Shown: positions 41,876 through 51,829, numbered from the stretch's first letter. The stretch: 64,000 bases of DNA from Nocardia sp. NBC_01730 (GCF_035920445.1 NZ_CP109162.1:6634001-6698000); one strand, 5' to 3'. The notes: a model not told the origin generated them from the letters alone. Translations and numbers: made by a program.

Positions 41876-42263
41876 AGAAGACGCATTCGTCGAGGACTTG
41901 TGCGTGAAGGGTTTGGCGCGGACGAGGTTGGCGAAGTCGGTTCACGACGCGGGCTGGGGCATGTTCATCCGCATGTTGGAGGCGAAAGCCTGCCGGTACG
42001 GGCGCGTGTTCGGCGAGGTGGACCGGTTCTTTCCCTCGTCGCAACGGTGTTCGGCCTGTGGTCGGATCGACGGGCCGAAGCCGTTGAATATTCGGGAGTG
42101 GTTCTGCCCGTGCGGCGCTGCCCACGAACGCGACCTCAACGCCGCAAGGAACATACTGGCCGCAAGACGTACGGACAGCCCAACGCCTGTGGAGCTGACG
42201 TCAGACTCGACCTCGGTCGAGCAGTCGGCGTCGAATCAGGAACCCACCGGAAGCGCGGCGTAG
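41876..42263 (+). pseudogene. TnpB (IS200/IS605 OrfB), C-terminal fragment
   Basis: About 129 residues remain: DAFVEDLCVKGLARTRLAKS, DAGWGMFIRMLEAKACRYGR, the zinc ribbon CSACG...CPCG and the final RuvC motif HERDLNAARNILAA. TnpB is the RNA-guided nuclease of this transposon family and an ancestor of Cas12. The N-terminal two thirds, with the first two catalytic residues, is missing, and the frame runs on from the ceramidase pseudogene. Stop TAG at 42261-42263. A typical right end follows. Confidence 0.85.
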
Positions 42264-42280
42264 TAAGCTGCCCAGACCGG

Positions 42281-42312
42281 AATCCCCGCCTTCAGGCGAA
42301 GGGGGACGTCAA
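42281..42312 (+). mobile_element. IS605-family right end (omegaRNA 3' end)
   Basis: GAATCCCCGCC-TTCA-GGCGAAGGGGG followed by GACGTCAA has the subterminal hairpin and terminal bases typical of IS605-group right ends. In complete elements the TnpB guide RNA ends here and uses the following flank as guide, which would be 42313 onward. The terminal TCA also forms the stop codon of the minus-strand DUF2530 gene. Confidence 0.7.
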
Positions 42313-42548
42313 AGTCCCGTCTGGGCGCCCTTGTCGCCGCGTCGCGCGCCGCGCCGCTGGACCAGGAAGATGCCGAACGCGAGGATGCCGACCACCAGTC
42401 CCATGAGGCAGACCGGACGTGCCGACACCCATCGGTCGCCAGCCGCCCACACCACCGCCGTGGCGATCATCCACAGCGCGCTGCCGACCGCGAGCACGGG
42501 GCGCGGATCGGTCAGGCGCGGAGGAATCTGCGGGACTTTCTGTGTCAC
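42309..42548 (-). CDS. DUF2530 small membrane protein
   Basis: A 79-residue protein from GTG 42548. MTQKVPQIPPRLTDPRPVLA begins the DUF2530 pattern (PP-LTDPRPV-AVG), followed by helices at about residues 18-35 and 43-62, ending with the basic RRGARRGDKGAQTGL. It corresponds by order to M. tuberculosis Rv0879c. The stop codon is formed by the last bases of the IS605-type end, so a few native C-terminal residues may be missing. It is divergent from the MarR gene (62 bases). Confidence 0.82.
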   Translation of the reverse strand: MTQKVPQIPPRLTDPRPVLAVGSALWMIATAVVWAAGDRWVSARPVCLMGLVVGILAFGIFLVQRRGARRGDKGAQTGL

Positions 42549-42610
42549 GGGCCCAGCCTAGCGGCGGCAACTCGGGTCCGGCCGATACCGGTCCCGTATC
42601 GTTTGCCACT

Positions 42611-43048
42611 GTGACAACGCCATCGGATGTTCGAGCCCTTGCCGGTGAACTCTCGCTGGCGGTCGTTCGACTGACGCGACACCTACGCGGCCGCCGCGCC
42701 GACTCGCAGATATCGCTGACCCAGCTCTCGGCCCTCGCCACCCTCGCACGGGACGGCGCGATGACGCCGGGGGCGCTAGCCGCGAAGGAGCGTGTTCAGC
42801 CGCCGTCGATGACCCGCGTCATCGCCTCCCTGACCGATCTCGACTTGGTGGAGCGCAAGCCGCATCCGACAGATGGCCGTCAGATCATCGTCTCGTTGTC
42901 TCCCGCGGGCCGCGCGCTCATCGCCGATGAAACCAGTGCGCGCGAGGCGTGGATGACCGAGCAGCTCACCACGCTCACCGACGAGCAGCTCGTGGTGCTG
43001 ACCCGCGCCGTGGCGATCATGAAGCAGATCGTCTCGGAATCCGAGTAG
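42611..43048 (+). CDS. MarR family regulator (Rv0880-type)
   Basis: A 145-residue winged-helix protein. GTG 42611 gives MTTPSDVRALAGELSLAVVR; upstream codons would run into the divergent gene. The DNA-binding helices are LTQLSALATLARDGAMTPGA (residues 37-56) and ERVQPPSMTRVIASLTDLDL (61-80), with the wing VERKPHPTDGRQIIVSLSPAG. Dimerisation helices lie at both ends. MarR proteins respond to small phenolic ligands or oxidants. The divergent DUF2530 gene may be a target. Confidence 0.9.
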   Translation: MTTPSDVRALAGELSLAVVRLTRHLRGRRADSQISLTQLSALATLARDGAMTPGALAAKERVQPPSMTRVIASLTDLDLVERKPHPTDGRQIIVSLSPAGRALIADETSAREAWMTEQLTTLTDEQLVVLTRAVAIMKQIVSESE

Positions 43049-43105
43049 CAGCCACGGCCGCAGGGTGATTCGCGCTCCGCGCTCGAGCGGAACAGCTGCA
43101 CCGGC

Positions 43106-43351
43106 TCAGTGCCCCGCTCTGCCGAGCCGGATGATGGTGTCAGCGCCCCACCACAGTAGGCGGCCCGCGATCGACAGGTAGAGGACGAACGCCAGATAGA
43201 CCAGTACGGCGCCGTAGTCGTCGGCCCAGCCCGGTAGGTGGTTCAGTTGGGTGCACGCGGCGACGACCAGCAGCAGCCCGAGTGCGATTGCGATCGGTGC
43301 GAGGGGCGCGGTGCTTGGGTCGTCAGCAGGTCGAGCGGGGCGGTCGGTCAT
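43106..43351 (-). CDS. Small membrane protein
   Basis: An 81-residue protein with hydrophobic helices at about residues 17-34 and 46-66 and an aspartate- and proline-rich N-terminus (MTDRPARPADDPSTAPLAPI). It ends DTIIRLGRAGH. No family recognised. It converges on the MarR gene. The ATG at 43351 has GGAGAG upstream on the minus strand. Confidence 0.68.
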   Translation of the reverse strand: MTDRPARPADDPSTAPLAPIAIALGLLLVVAACTQLNHLPGWADDYGAVLVYLAFVLYLSIAGRLLWWGADTIIRLGRAGH

Positions 43352-43478
43352 GGCGGAGCTCTCCTGGTGCGGTCGGCTCGGAGCCGAATCGGGACGAGAG
43401 AGACGCCACCGATGCCGGTTACTCTTGAGCTACCTTTCGCACGAAGGGGTCGTTCCGTTAACTCGAATGTGACTTATT

Positions 43479-43883
43479 TCACTCTCGAGCAGCGAATGGT
43501 CGATCGCTGTCTACAATTTCGCGCCCGAGTGGGAACAGTGAGAGCGGAATGAGCTTGAGATTGGCCCAACCGAACGGGATGCCGATAATCGAGACGAACA
43601 GCGGGATGCTGGTGAACAGATGGCCGAGTGCCAGCCACCATCCGGCCACGATGAACCAGATGATGTTGCCGATTAGTGAACCCGTCCCCGCACGCGGCTT
43701 CTCCACCGTGGTCCGGCCGAACGGCCACAGCACGTAGGCCGCGATCCGGAAGGACGCGATCCCGAACGGGATCGTGATGATCAGAATGAAGCAGATGATC
43801 CCTGCCGCGATGTAGCCGAGCGCGAGCCAGAATCCGGCGAAGATCAACCAGAGGATGTTGAGAACCAGCTGAATCGGCTTCAT
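43479..43883 (-). CDS. yccF: YccF family inner-membrane protein
   Basis: A 134-residue protein made of two similar halves, each with two helices and the family motif: LNILWLIFAGFWLALGYIAA with ITIPFGIASFRIAAYVLWPF, then IGNIIWFIVAGWWLALGHLF with IGIPFGWANLKLIPLSLFPL. YccF proteins are conserved but of unknown function. ATG 43883 was preferred because the first helix starts at once. By order it matches Rv0870c, but here it is far from rpfA and cspB. Confidence 0.9.
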   Translation of the reverse strand: MKPIQLVLNILWLIFAGFWLALGYIAAGIICFILIITIPFGIASFRIAAYVLWPFGRTTVEKPRAGTGSLIGNIIWFIVAGWWLALGHLFTSIPLFVSIIGIPFGWANLKLIPLSLFPLGREIVDSDRPFAARE

Positions 43884-43958
43884 GTCACCAGCATGCCAGC
43901 CTCGGGCCGATTCGGACATATCTTCCTTCCCCGCGCCGGTGGGACGCCGGGACGGCGG

Positions 43959-45161
43959 TCAGAAGAACCAGCCGAGCACCGCGTCTCGCTCCGCGCGGAA
44001 GGCGTCGTCTATCGCGTGCAGCCGTGCGGGATCCTTGACTCGCAACCGGTTCGCCGCCGCGAACACCCGTGCCGGAACCGCGCCGAGGTACATGCTGCCG
44101 AGAACGTCGATGCCGAGTTCGATATCGGCCGCGCGAGTGGTCGGTTCGCAGCGGGCTTGCCCGTCCCGCACGCGCAGCGCGAACGTGCCGCCCGCGTCGC
44201 GGAACGGATCGGTCACGGCGAGGACCACATCCAGATCGCCCGCGTACGAGCGCGCCGACAGCGCGACGGGAAGGTCCATGAGCCGCAACCACAATCCGTC
44301 ATAGCGGGCCGTAGTGCGCACCAGCCGCGGATCGGTCAGCAGATAGGGCAGCGGGTCGTGGTCGGTGAGCACGGCCTCCACCCGCTGTACCAGATCCAGC
44401 CCGAGCAGGGTGCGCCACAACGCCGCGTGTGCCTCACCGGTGACCGTTCGCATCTCGACGACCTCGGCCGTCGTCTCCCGGTCGTGGCGGTAGAACCGGT
44501 ACAGCGCGTAGCCGTCGGCGTGCAGGAGCGCGAAGAGGTCGCTGCCGCCGTTGCGGAAGCGTTGCGGATCGTCGAACAGGATGTCCCAGCTTGCCGTGGG
44601 ACGCACCTGGGCGCCGGGCACCAGTCTGCGCCAGCGGTCGTAGATCGCCTCCGCCGCGGTGCGTGCCTCGCTCGGCTCGTGCAGTGTGACCCCACCAGGA
44701 TTCGGTGCGCACGGCAGGAATTCGGCGAACCGGCGGTCGATGCCGACCGCGTTCTCCCGTGTCGCCGGGCCGTAGCCGAACCGGCCGTAGATGCCGCCCT
44801 CGCTGGCGGTGAACATGGTCAGCGGCAACCCGGCCGCCTCGATGCGCCGATGCTGCTCGGTGTACATGGCCCGGAGAATGCCGCGGCGCCGATGCGTCGG
44901 CGCCACCCCGACACCGGCGATACCGCACACCTCGACGGTCCGTTCGCCGGGCACGGTCACCGTCATCGTGGTGGACTGCACGTGCCCGACGAGCCGCCCG
45001 CGCTCGACCGCCACGATCGCCTGCTCCTGCGGGAACAGCCGTGGTACCCGCTCCAGCTCCGCCGGGTCGTAGCGGGTCCCGAAGGAGGTCTCCACCAGCG
45101 TCCGGATCGCGGGCGCGTCGTCCTCGGTCGCGGACCGGATGGTGATTTCCGGGAGGGTCAT
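43959..45161 (-). CDS. Eis-like GNAT acetyltransferase
   Basis: A 400-residue protein with the three-part Eis architecture: an N-terminal GNAT domain (residues 1-160; acetyl-CoA loop VGVAPTHRRRGILRAMYTEQ, then TMFTASEGGIYGRFGYG), a second degenerate GNAT domain (to about 290) and a C-terminal sterol-carrier-protein-like domain (from FRDAGGTFALRVRDGQARCE). The protein ends GWFF; in the family the free C-terminal carboxylate takes part in catalysis. Eis acetylates aminoglycosides at several amines and can modify host and bacterial proteins. It is probably a paralogue; the natural substrate is unknown. Confidence 0.9.
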   Translation of the reverse strand: MTLPEITIRSATEDDAPAIRTLVETSFGTRYDPAELERVPRLFPQEQAIVAVERGRLVGHVQSTTMTVTVPGERTVEVCGIAGVGVAPTHRRRGILRAMYTEQHRRIEAAGLPLTMFTASEGGIYGRFGYGPATRENAVGIDRRFAEFLPCAPNPGGVTLHEPSEARTAAEAIYDRWRRLVPGAQVRPTASWDILFDDPQRFRNGGSDLFALLHADGYALYRFYRHDRETTAEVVEMRTVTGEAHAALWRTLLGLDLVQRVEAVLTDHDPLPYLLTDPRLVRTTARYDGLWLRLMDLPVALSARSYAGDLDVVLAVTDPFRDAGGTFALRVRDGQARCEPTTRAADIELGIDVLGSMYLGAVPARVFAAANRLRVKDPARLHAIDDAFRAERDAVLGWFF

Positions 45162-45275
45162 GCCTCGACCATCTCACGGTCGATCACACGCATGCACCGG
45201 ATTTTCTCCATGTCCCGCGACGGCGGAGCGAACGCCGGTGACGGCGCGGCAGGACCGCCCCGGCAGGATGTAGCG

Positions 45276-46079
45276 GTGGCCGAAGTGATCGATATCGATG
45301 ATCCCGCAGACCCTCGGGTCGATGACTTCCGCGACCTCAAGTCCGCCGACCGCAGACCCGACCTACCCGGGCGCAAGGGATTGGTGATCGCCGAGGGTGT
45401 CGTGGTGGTCCAGCGGATGCTGGATTCGCGGTTCGCGCCGGCCGCACTGCTGGGCGTGGAGCGCAGGCGTGCCGAACTCGCCGACGACCTGGCCGCCGTC
45501 GATGTGGCGTACTACCGGGCCTCGGCTGAGATCATGGCCCAGGTCGTCGGGTTCCATCTCAATCGCGGAGTGCTTGCCGTGGCGCCCCGCCCCGCGGATC
45601 TCGGCATGGACGAGGTGACCGAGAAAGCGCGGACCGTCGTCGTGCTCGAGGGCGTGAACGACCACGAGAATCTCGGCGCGATGTTCCGCAACGCGGCCGG
45701 ACTCGGGGCCGAGGCCGTCCTGTTCGGTGATCGGTGTGCCGATCCGCTGTACCGCCGTGCCGTCCGGGTGTCGATGGGGCATGTTCTCCGAGTTCCCTTC
45801 GCGTCCGTGCCGGATTGGCCGCGGGGTCTGGATATACTGCGGCGCAAGGGATTCCAGATCATCGCGCTCACGCCGAACCCTGCGGCGGTGAACTTGGCGA
45901 CCGCGATGAACGGGGAGCGGGTGGCGTTGTTGCTCGGGGCCGAGGGGCCGGGACTGACCGAGGAGGCGATGCGAGCCACCGATATCCGTGCGCGCATCCC
46001 GATGTCGCCCGGCACCGATTCGCTCAACGTCGCGACCGCGGCGGCGATGGCCTTCTATGAGCGGGTGAGGCTCTCGTGA
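45276..46079 (+). CDS. SpoU/TrmH family RNA methyltransferase (Rv0881-type)
   Basis: A 267-residue SPOUT methyltransferase from GTG 45276. Residues 1-105 form an L30e-like substrate domain (KSADRRPDLPGRKGLVIAEG VVVVQRMLDSRF). The knotted catalytic domain has motif 1 LEGVNDHENLGAMFRNAAGL, motif 2 LLLGAEGPGLTEEAM and motif 3 IPMSPGTDSLNVATAAAMAF. It methylates a ribose 2'-OH in rRNA or tRNA. It overlaps the DUF2537 gene by four bases (GTGA), so they are coupled as in mycobacteria (Rv0881-Rv0882). Confidence 0.92.
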   Translation: MAEVIDIDDPADPRVDDFRDLKSADRRPDLPGRKGLVIAEGVVVVQRMLDSRFAPAALLGVERRRAELADDLAAVDVAYYRASAEIMAQVVGFHLNRGVLAVAPRPADLGMDEVTEKARTVVVLEGVNDHENLGAMFRNAAGLGAEAVLFGDRCADPLYRRAVRVSMGHVLRVPFASVPDWPRGLDILRRKGFQIIALTPNPAAVNLATAMNGERVALLLGAEGPGLTEEAMRATDIRARIPMSPGTDSLNVATAAAMAFYERVRLS

Positions 46080-46375
46080 CCGGTCTGTATCGGCCGTACC
46101 CGTCCTATCATGACCCGACACCTTGGGGGGCGGGGCTGACTGTCGCGATCATGGTGGCGCTGCTGTCCGCGGTCGCCGTGTACTCCTTCGGCGCTGCGCT
46201 GGCCGAGGTGCACCCGCTCCTCGCGGTCGCGGTGAATCTGGTCGCGGTCGGTGGCGCCGCGCCGACGGCGTGGCGGTGGCGCCGTGCCCCGGTGACCCGA
46301 TGGGTGCTCGGCGGCGGCGCGGCAGGAGTGCTGCTCGGATGGGTCACGCTGCTACTGAGCGCACTGGCGGCTTGA
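46076..46375 (+). CDS. DUF2537 membrane protein (Rv0882-type)
   Basis: A 99-residue protein starting at GTG 46076 inside the stop of the methyltransferase gene. MTGLYRPYPSYHDPTPWGAG leads into three hydrophobic helices at about residues 19-39, 42-63 and 75-97. Matches DUF2537 in length and start; function unknown. It is followed by the 37-bp repeat array. Confidence 0.85.
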   Translation: MTGLYRPYPSYHDPTPWGAGLTVAIMVALLSAVAVYSFGAALAEVHPLLAVAVNLVAVGGAAPTAWRWRRAPVTRWVLGGGAAGVLLGWVTLLLSALAA

Positions 46376-46410
46376 CGGACGCGGCCGGACGAAGTCCGCC
46401 CCCGCACCCT

Positions 46411-46702
46411 GCGACGGGTCGAGCGGAGGCTCGAGGTGGCCGCTTGTGCGACGGGTCGAGCGAAGGCGAGGCAGCCCGCTTGTGCGCCGGGTCGAGCGAA
46501 GGCTCGAGGTGGCCGCTTGTGCGCCGGGTCGAGCGAAGGCTCGAGGTGGCCGCTTGTGCGCCGGGTCGAGCGAAGGCTCGAGGTAGCCGCTTGTGCGCCG
46601 GGTCGAGCGAAGGCTCGAGGTAGCCGATTATGCGCCGGGTCGAGCGAAGGCTCGAGGTGGCCGATTATGCGCCGGGTCGAGCGAAGGCGAGGCAGCCGCC
46701 TT
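46411..46702. repeat. Eight tandem 36-37-bp repeats with internal hairpin
   Basis: Eight units begin at 46411, 46448, 46484, 46521, 46558, 46595, 46632 and 46669. The consensus begins GCGCCGGGTCGAGCGAAGGC and continues TCGAGGTGGCCGCTTGT. Each standard unit contains TCGAGC-GAAG-GCTCGA, a 6-bp stem with a 4-base loop; two units have GAGGCAGC instead. The array lies between the convergent DUF2537 and DUF6928 genes. Confidence 0.92.
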
Positions 46703-46720
46703 GGCGACAGCGCCCGCGAG

Positions 46721-47443
46721 CTAGGAGACGCGGTCGTGTCCGCGCAACCAGCCGAACAGTCCGCGCCTGTCGGACCGCGGTATCCGTGCGGACGGGTTGG
46801 GTGCCTGGCCCTTCGGGTACAGCGTGAATCCGCACACCGCGACGTCGCTCGGCACCAGCGCCCTGTCTGCGGCTGGTGCGCGGTAGTGGAAGCCGAGCCA
46901 TTCGTTGTTGGCGGCGTCGGCGAAATCGGGGGGGTCGAACGGCAGCGCTTGCGGGTCGGGCAGTTCGCCCGCGTGCCAACGCACCGGATGATCGCCCGCC
47001 CAGTACGGCCGCTCCCACACCAGCGGAAGGCCCTCGTCCTCCAGGATGTTCACCCGGGTCGAACTGAACGCCCGGCGGAATTCCCCGCGCTCCCAATGCG
47101 CGAACGCGCCCCAGCCGTGCGCCGTGTCGAACGACACCAGATAGGTGTGCTCGGAGGCCAACGGACGCACCAGCAACTCCGGGATCTCGGTCGGGTGGAC
47201 GCGCGCGGCCTGGGTCGAGCACACCACGGTCACGCCGGGATAGCAGCCGATGTACACCTCGTCGACCTCAGGGCCCGCGCAGCCGGCCAGTGTGCCGATC
47301 ATTATCGGCAGCACGTCGTGGTCACTGTGCAACTGTTTCGCAAGTGCCAGTGCGGCAGCAGGGTCCGGGTCGTGGTTCGCGCGTAGAACCGCCAATGGAT
47401 CGGGTGCGTCGATGTACCAGAGCGTCGAAGCCTTCGAAAGCAT
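46721..47443 (-). CDS. DUF6928 family protein
   Basis: A 240-residue soluble protein from ATG 47443. It starts MLSKASTLWYIDAPDPLAVL and keeps the pattern of the family I recall as DUF6928: LHSDHDVLPIMIGTLAGCAG, VYIGCYPGVTVVCS, SFDTAHGWGAFAHWERGEFR, ILEDEGLPLVWERPYWAGDH and PLPFDPPDFADAANNEWLGF. Function unknown. The C-terminus (RIPRSDRRGLFGWLRGHD) is basic. Codons upstream extend the frame but carry no family sequence. Confidence 0.78.
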   Translation of the reverse strand: MLSKASTLWYIDAPDPLAVLRANHDPDPAAALALAKQLHSDHDVLPIMIGTLAGCAGPEVDEVYIGCYPGVTVVCSTQAARVHPTEIPELLVRPLASEHTYLVSFDTAHGWGAFAHWERGEFRRAFSSTRVNILEDEGLPLVWERPYWAGDHPVRWHAGELPDPQALPFDPPDFADAANNEWLGFHYRAPAADRALVPSDVAVCGFTLYPKGQAPNPSARIPRSDRRGLFGWLRGHDRVS

Positions 47444-47859
47444 GTCCGGCACCTCCCGATAGTTGCACGAATCAACTCCGCGAACTTCGAGCAACGCGCG
47501 GGTGTGCCGAAATCGGTGCACCCGCTGAGGTGACCTACTCGGCGCCGACGCACGTCGTCGACCACACCAAAAACATACTCGCCCCACACTGGCTGCGGAG
47601 TGGCTTCGCACCGCCAACACGCGACGCGCCCGGCGGCCGTGTGCCAATCCGTTTCCGCGCCCACTCCTGTGCCGGTGCAGGCAACAGTTCCACATCGGAC
47701 GGGCGATCGAACATCAGATCGCAATTACTGATTTCGCAAGCACATGGGTAACTCACCGGGAACGCCCCGAACCCGAGCGGCACCCAACGCAGGACCTGAA
47801 CGCGAATCCTGTATCCCCTGACTAGTACGGCCTGAATACTCGGAGAGGCGGACTAGCAC
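47444..47859. other. Intergenic stretch without recognisable gene
   Basis: About 415 bases upstream of the DUF6928 gene and downstream of sepH, both on the minus strand. Open frames exist but none is recognisable or has a ribosome-binding site. It should hold the DUF6928 promoter. Confidence 0.5.
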
Positions 47860-48912
47860 TCAGTGGCCCGAGCTACGCACCCCGAGCAGCACGTCCTCCC
47901 AGGACGGCATGGGGGCCTTGCCGCGCTTGCTGCGGCTCGGCTTCGCGGGGGCCTTGGCGGCAGGCTTCGGGGGCTCCTCCACGGCGGGAGCCGTCGACGC
48001 GGCGGGAGCCGTCGGGGTCGTGTCCGGGGTGGCACCGGAGGCCGTCGCGGCCGCAGCGCCGTTGGCGGACGCCGCATTACCGGCGGTGGGGGTCCCCGTG
48101 CTCGACGCGGCCGCCGGCGCGCTGGTGCCCGCCGTGACCGCGGCGCCGCTGCCACCCGCGGCGACCGCACGCTGTTCGAAGTACTCGTCCAAGGTGGACT
48201 GGCCCTGCTGCCTGCTCGGGCGCGCGGGCGGCGTGGCCGCGGCGGGGCGGGGCTCCACGACCGGCTCCGGCTGCGGTGCGGGCGGCTCTGGCTCGGCAGG
48301 CAGGATCGTTGCCAGTCCGCGGAGGGCACGACCGAAATCCGGATCGATCAGGTCGGAGGCCGGGTCATCGAGTGGGGAGACCGAGCCGCCGTGCGCGTCC
48401 GGCTGGTAACGCCAGTGCGCGGCGATCTCGGAACGTCCGTTCTGCCACTGCAACTGGGCGACCCAGTAGCCTTTCTCGTCCTTCCAGGCGTCCCACACGG
48501 CGCCCTCGATGTTGTGACCGCGTTCGGTGAACGCGGCGGTGACCACATCGATGAGCGTTTCCACGGCGGGGCCGTCGGGGCGGACCGGATGCGCCTTCTG
48601 TGCGAGCTCGGCGGCACGGGCTCGTTCGAGGAGGACCGGATAGGCGAAGCGGTCGACACGGCTGGCCGGCATTCCGGATTCTTCGGTGACCTGTTCTACG
48701 GAGGCGCCGGCGCGGATACGGGCCTGGATATCGCGGGGACGCATAGTTGCTTCCATTTCGATCTCAATCTGGCCGAATCGGGCAAGGTCTCCGCGCGCAG
48801 CGGCTCGTAGTTTGTCATCGGCGGGAAGCCGGAACTTCTGACCGGACTCGGTGTCGATACACACGATGTGCGTGGCGTCGGGCGTCACCCCGATCACTCG
48901 AAGTTCACGCAC
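47860..48912 (-). CDS. sepH: Septation protein SepH (DUF3071)
   Basis: A 350-residue cell-division protein. GTG 48912 is set by the strong AAGGAGG five bases upstream. Residues 1-65 (RELRVIGVTPDATHIVCIDT ESGQKFRLP) and the helix-turn-helix MRPRDIQARIRAGASVEQVT EESGMPASRV define the N-terminal SepH domain, followed by YPVLLERARAAELAQKAHPV and a WDAWKDEKGYWVAQLQW segment. A long alanine/proline linker leads to the conserved tail RGKAPMPSWEDVLLGVRSS. In Streptomyces and mycobacteria (Rv0883c) SepH binds FtsZ and promotes its assembly. It lies downstream of serC. Confidence 0.92.
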   Translation of the reverse strand: MRELRVIGVTPDATHIVCIDTESGQKFRLPADDKLRAAARGDLARFGQIEIEMEATMRPRDIQARIRAGASVEQVTEESGMPASRVDRFAYPVLLERARAAELAQKAHPVRPDGPAVETLIDVVTAAFTERGHNIEGAVWDAWKDEKGYWVAQLQWQNGRSEIAAHWRYQPDAHGGSVSPLDDPASDLIDPDFGRALRGLATILPAEPEPPAPQPEPVVEPRPAAATPPARPSRQQGQSTLDEYFEQRAVAAGGSGAAVTAGTSAPAAASSTGTPTAGNAASANGAAAATASGATPDTTPTAPAASTAPAVEEPPKPAAKAPAKPSRSKRGKAPMPSWEDVLLGVRSSGH

Positions 48913-49101
48913 CGTTACCTCCTTATCGCGTCGACTCGCGACACCGCCCACTTTCCGAAACAGTAGTGCAGATCTGAGATTCATGGGGTAGGACACGCGG
49001 CACGGAAATCTCCGAAGAGACTCCCGCGCCCCGCTAATCTGCTCTGTTCGACGTGCCGTGCCTTTCTGTGCGGCGTGTCGAATCCGGGCGTGTCGCGGCT
49101 G

Positions 49102-50280
<1,179 letters not shown>

Positions 50281-50290
50281 CTAAGTGTCC

Positions 50291-50935
50291 ATGAGCATGG
50301 TGTCGGCTAACTCAGGGTGGCGACTGCGCGGGCGGGCGGCGTGGGGTTTCGGACTGCGCTTCGCAACGGTCTCGGACTCGGTCAGGCGAGAGTTGCTGAT
50401 TCGGGGTATGACGGGTTCGGCGACGATCCTCGGCGTGCGGCCGCGGCGCACCGAACCAGGGCACGTGTTCTGGGTTCAGGTGCAGTTGGACGGGGAGCTC
50501 CCCTACGAGACCAGGGTGCGGCAGCATACGACGGAGGCTGACCTGGAATGGATGCAGCCGGGCGACGTCGTGTGTTGCCGGGTGGACCCACGCGATCGCG
50601 ATCGCGTGCTGCTGTATGTGACCGACATCGAAGTGTCGGGACGGGCGAGCATCGCGAAGATCCTCGCCGACGGACGCCGCGCCGATGCCACGGTGCTCGC
50701 CGCCGCACCGGTCGCCGCCGACTACACCGGCCGCGCCGACCCAGTGCTGCGCCTCGACCTGGAACTGCGTGCCTGGGACGAGCTGAAGCCGTGGCGGGTC
50801 CGGCTCGTCCAGCCGGTGCCGCTGGGTGCCCTCGGTCTCGTCGACCTCGGTCAGCACTTGGAGGTCGCCTTCTTCACCGTGGACCGAGGCGAATCTGTCG
50901 CCGTCGACTGGGTCGCCTCACTCGGCGACGAATAA
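50291..50935 (+). CDS. Hypothetical beta-rich protein
   Basis: A 214-residue protein, divergent from serC. ATG 50291 is one of three close start options (GTG 50285 and ATG 50297 are the others). The sequence alternates strands typical of small beta-barrel domains twice: LLIRGMTGSATILGVRPRRT with GHVFWVQVQLDGELPYETRV, then KILADGRRADATVLAAAPVA with VLRLDLELRAWDELKPWRVR. The two halves look like an internal repeat of the same fold. Function unknown. Confidence 0.72.
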   Translation: MSMVSANSGWRLRGRAAWGFGLRFATVSDSVRRELLIRGMTGSATILGVRPRRTEPGHVFWVQVQLDGELPYETRVRQHTTEADLEWMQPGDVVCCRVDPRDRDRVLLYVTDIEVSGRASIAKILADGRRADATVLAAAPVAADYTGRADPVLRLDLELRAWDELKPWRVRLVQPVPLGALGLVDLGQHLEVAFFTVDRGESVAVDWVASLGDE

Positions 50936-50956
50936 CCTCGCGTACTCGGGCACTGC

Positions 50957-51829
50957 CTACAAATGCACGTACGTGAAACCCATGGCTCGGATCTTCGGCA
51001 GAACCGCGATCATGCCCGCGCCGGTTCCGGATTGCGGCCGGTGCATATGGGCGAGTGCAATGGCGCCAGGCGCAGCGGCATTCATCGCGGATTGCACCTG
51101 CGTCGCCGAGGCCGTCGCACCGAAATCGGCGTTGATGCTGTAACCGACCGGAGCTTCGCCCAATTCCTTCACGATGGCCACCGCGACGTCGTCGTAATGC
51201 GCGGTGCCCGCGCGAAAGAATCGCGGCGGCTTGCCCACCAGCGTGGTCAGCCGCTCGTGGTTGGCCCACACTTCGTCGGCCGCCTCCCGTACCGAGCCGG
51301 TGCCCGCGATGCCGTAGGCGGCGCGACCGGTCACCGAGAGCGGTTTGTGCGCGACGCCGTGATTGGCCAGTTCGAACAGCGGGTTCAACGCCAGCTGCGC
51401 TGCCCGCGCCGGGTTCGCGTCGATCCACCGCTTGTTGAGGAACAGCGTCGCCGGAATCTGCTGAGTGATCAGGAAACTCACCAGCGATTCGTCGACATCG
51501 TTGTTACCCGGCCCGCCGCACGCGTCGAAAGTCAGTGCCATCTGTTTGCCGGTGGCCTCGAAAGTACTTGTGATGCCCCGCATCTCCACGCCCCACTGCC
51601 TCGGCTGCGCACCGGCGTACCTATCGGCTACCGCGGTGGGAGAGACAGCGGGCGGGGCCGTGGACAACGGCGCCACCCGCCCGCTCGTGGCCGGGGGCGT
51701 AGTGGCCGAAGTCGCCTGTGCGGTGGTGGTGTTGTTCTGTGCCGTGCCACATCCGGTGGTGGCGAACCCTGCGGCCAGCGCGGCGCTGATACCGAGCATC
51801 CGCCGCCGCGCCATTCCTCTGTCCAGCAT
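50957..51829 (-). CDS. Polysaccharide deacetylase-like lipoprotein
   Basis: A 290-residue exported protein. After MLDRGMARRRMLG and a hydrophobic core comes a lipobox-like ATTGC, then a threonine/proline linker. From residue 80 a NodB-type domain follows: KQMALTFDACGGP (metal Asp in TFDA), NHGVAHKP with the two metal histidines, FFRAGTAHYDDVA and IALAHMHRP. Such enzymes remove acetyl groups from peptidoglycan or glycans. TFDACGG instead of TFDDG marks a recognised variant subgroup. ATG 51829 has AGAGG eight bases upstream. Confidence 0.85.
   Translation of the reverse strand: MLDRGMARRRMLGISAALAAGFATTGCGTAQNNTTTAQATSATTPPATSGRVAPLSTAPPAVSPTAVADRYAGAQPRQWGVEMRGITSTFEATGKQMALTFDACGGPGNNDVDESLVSFLITQQIPATLFLNKRWIDANPARAAQLALNPLFELANHGVAHKPLSVTGRAAYGIAGTGSVREAADEVWANHERLTTLVGKPPRFFRAGTAHYDDVAVAIVKELGEAPVGYSINADFGATASATQVQSAMNAAAPGAIALAHMHRPQSGTGAGMIAVLPKIRAMGFTYVHL

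Noticed and set aside
41130..42263. A 377-codon frame that could encode a ceramidase-TnpB fusion
   Set aside because: Only fragments of each family are present; the ceramidase parts lie in three different frames, and TnpB lacks its N-terminal two thirds.
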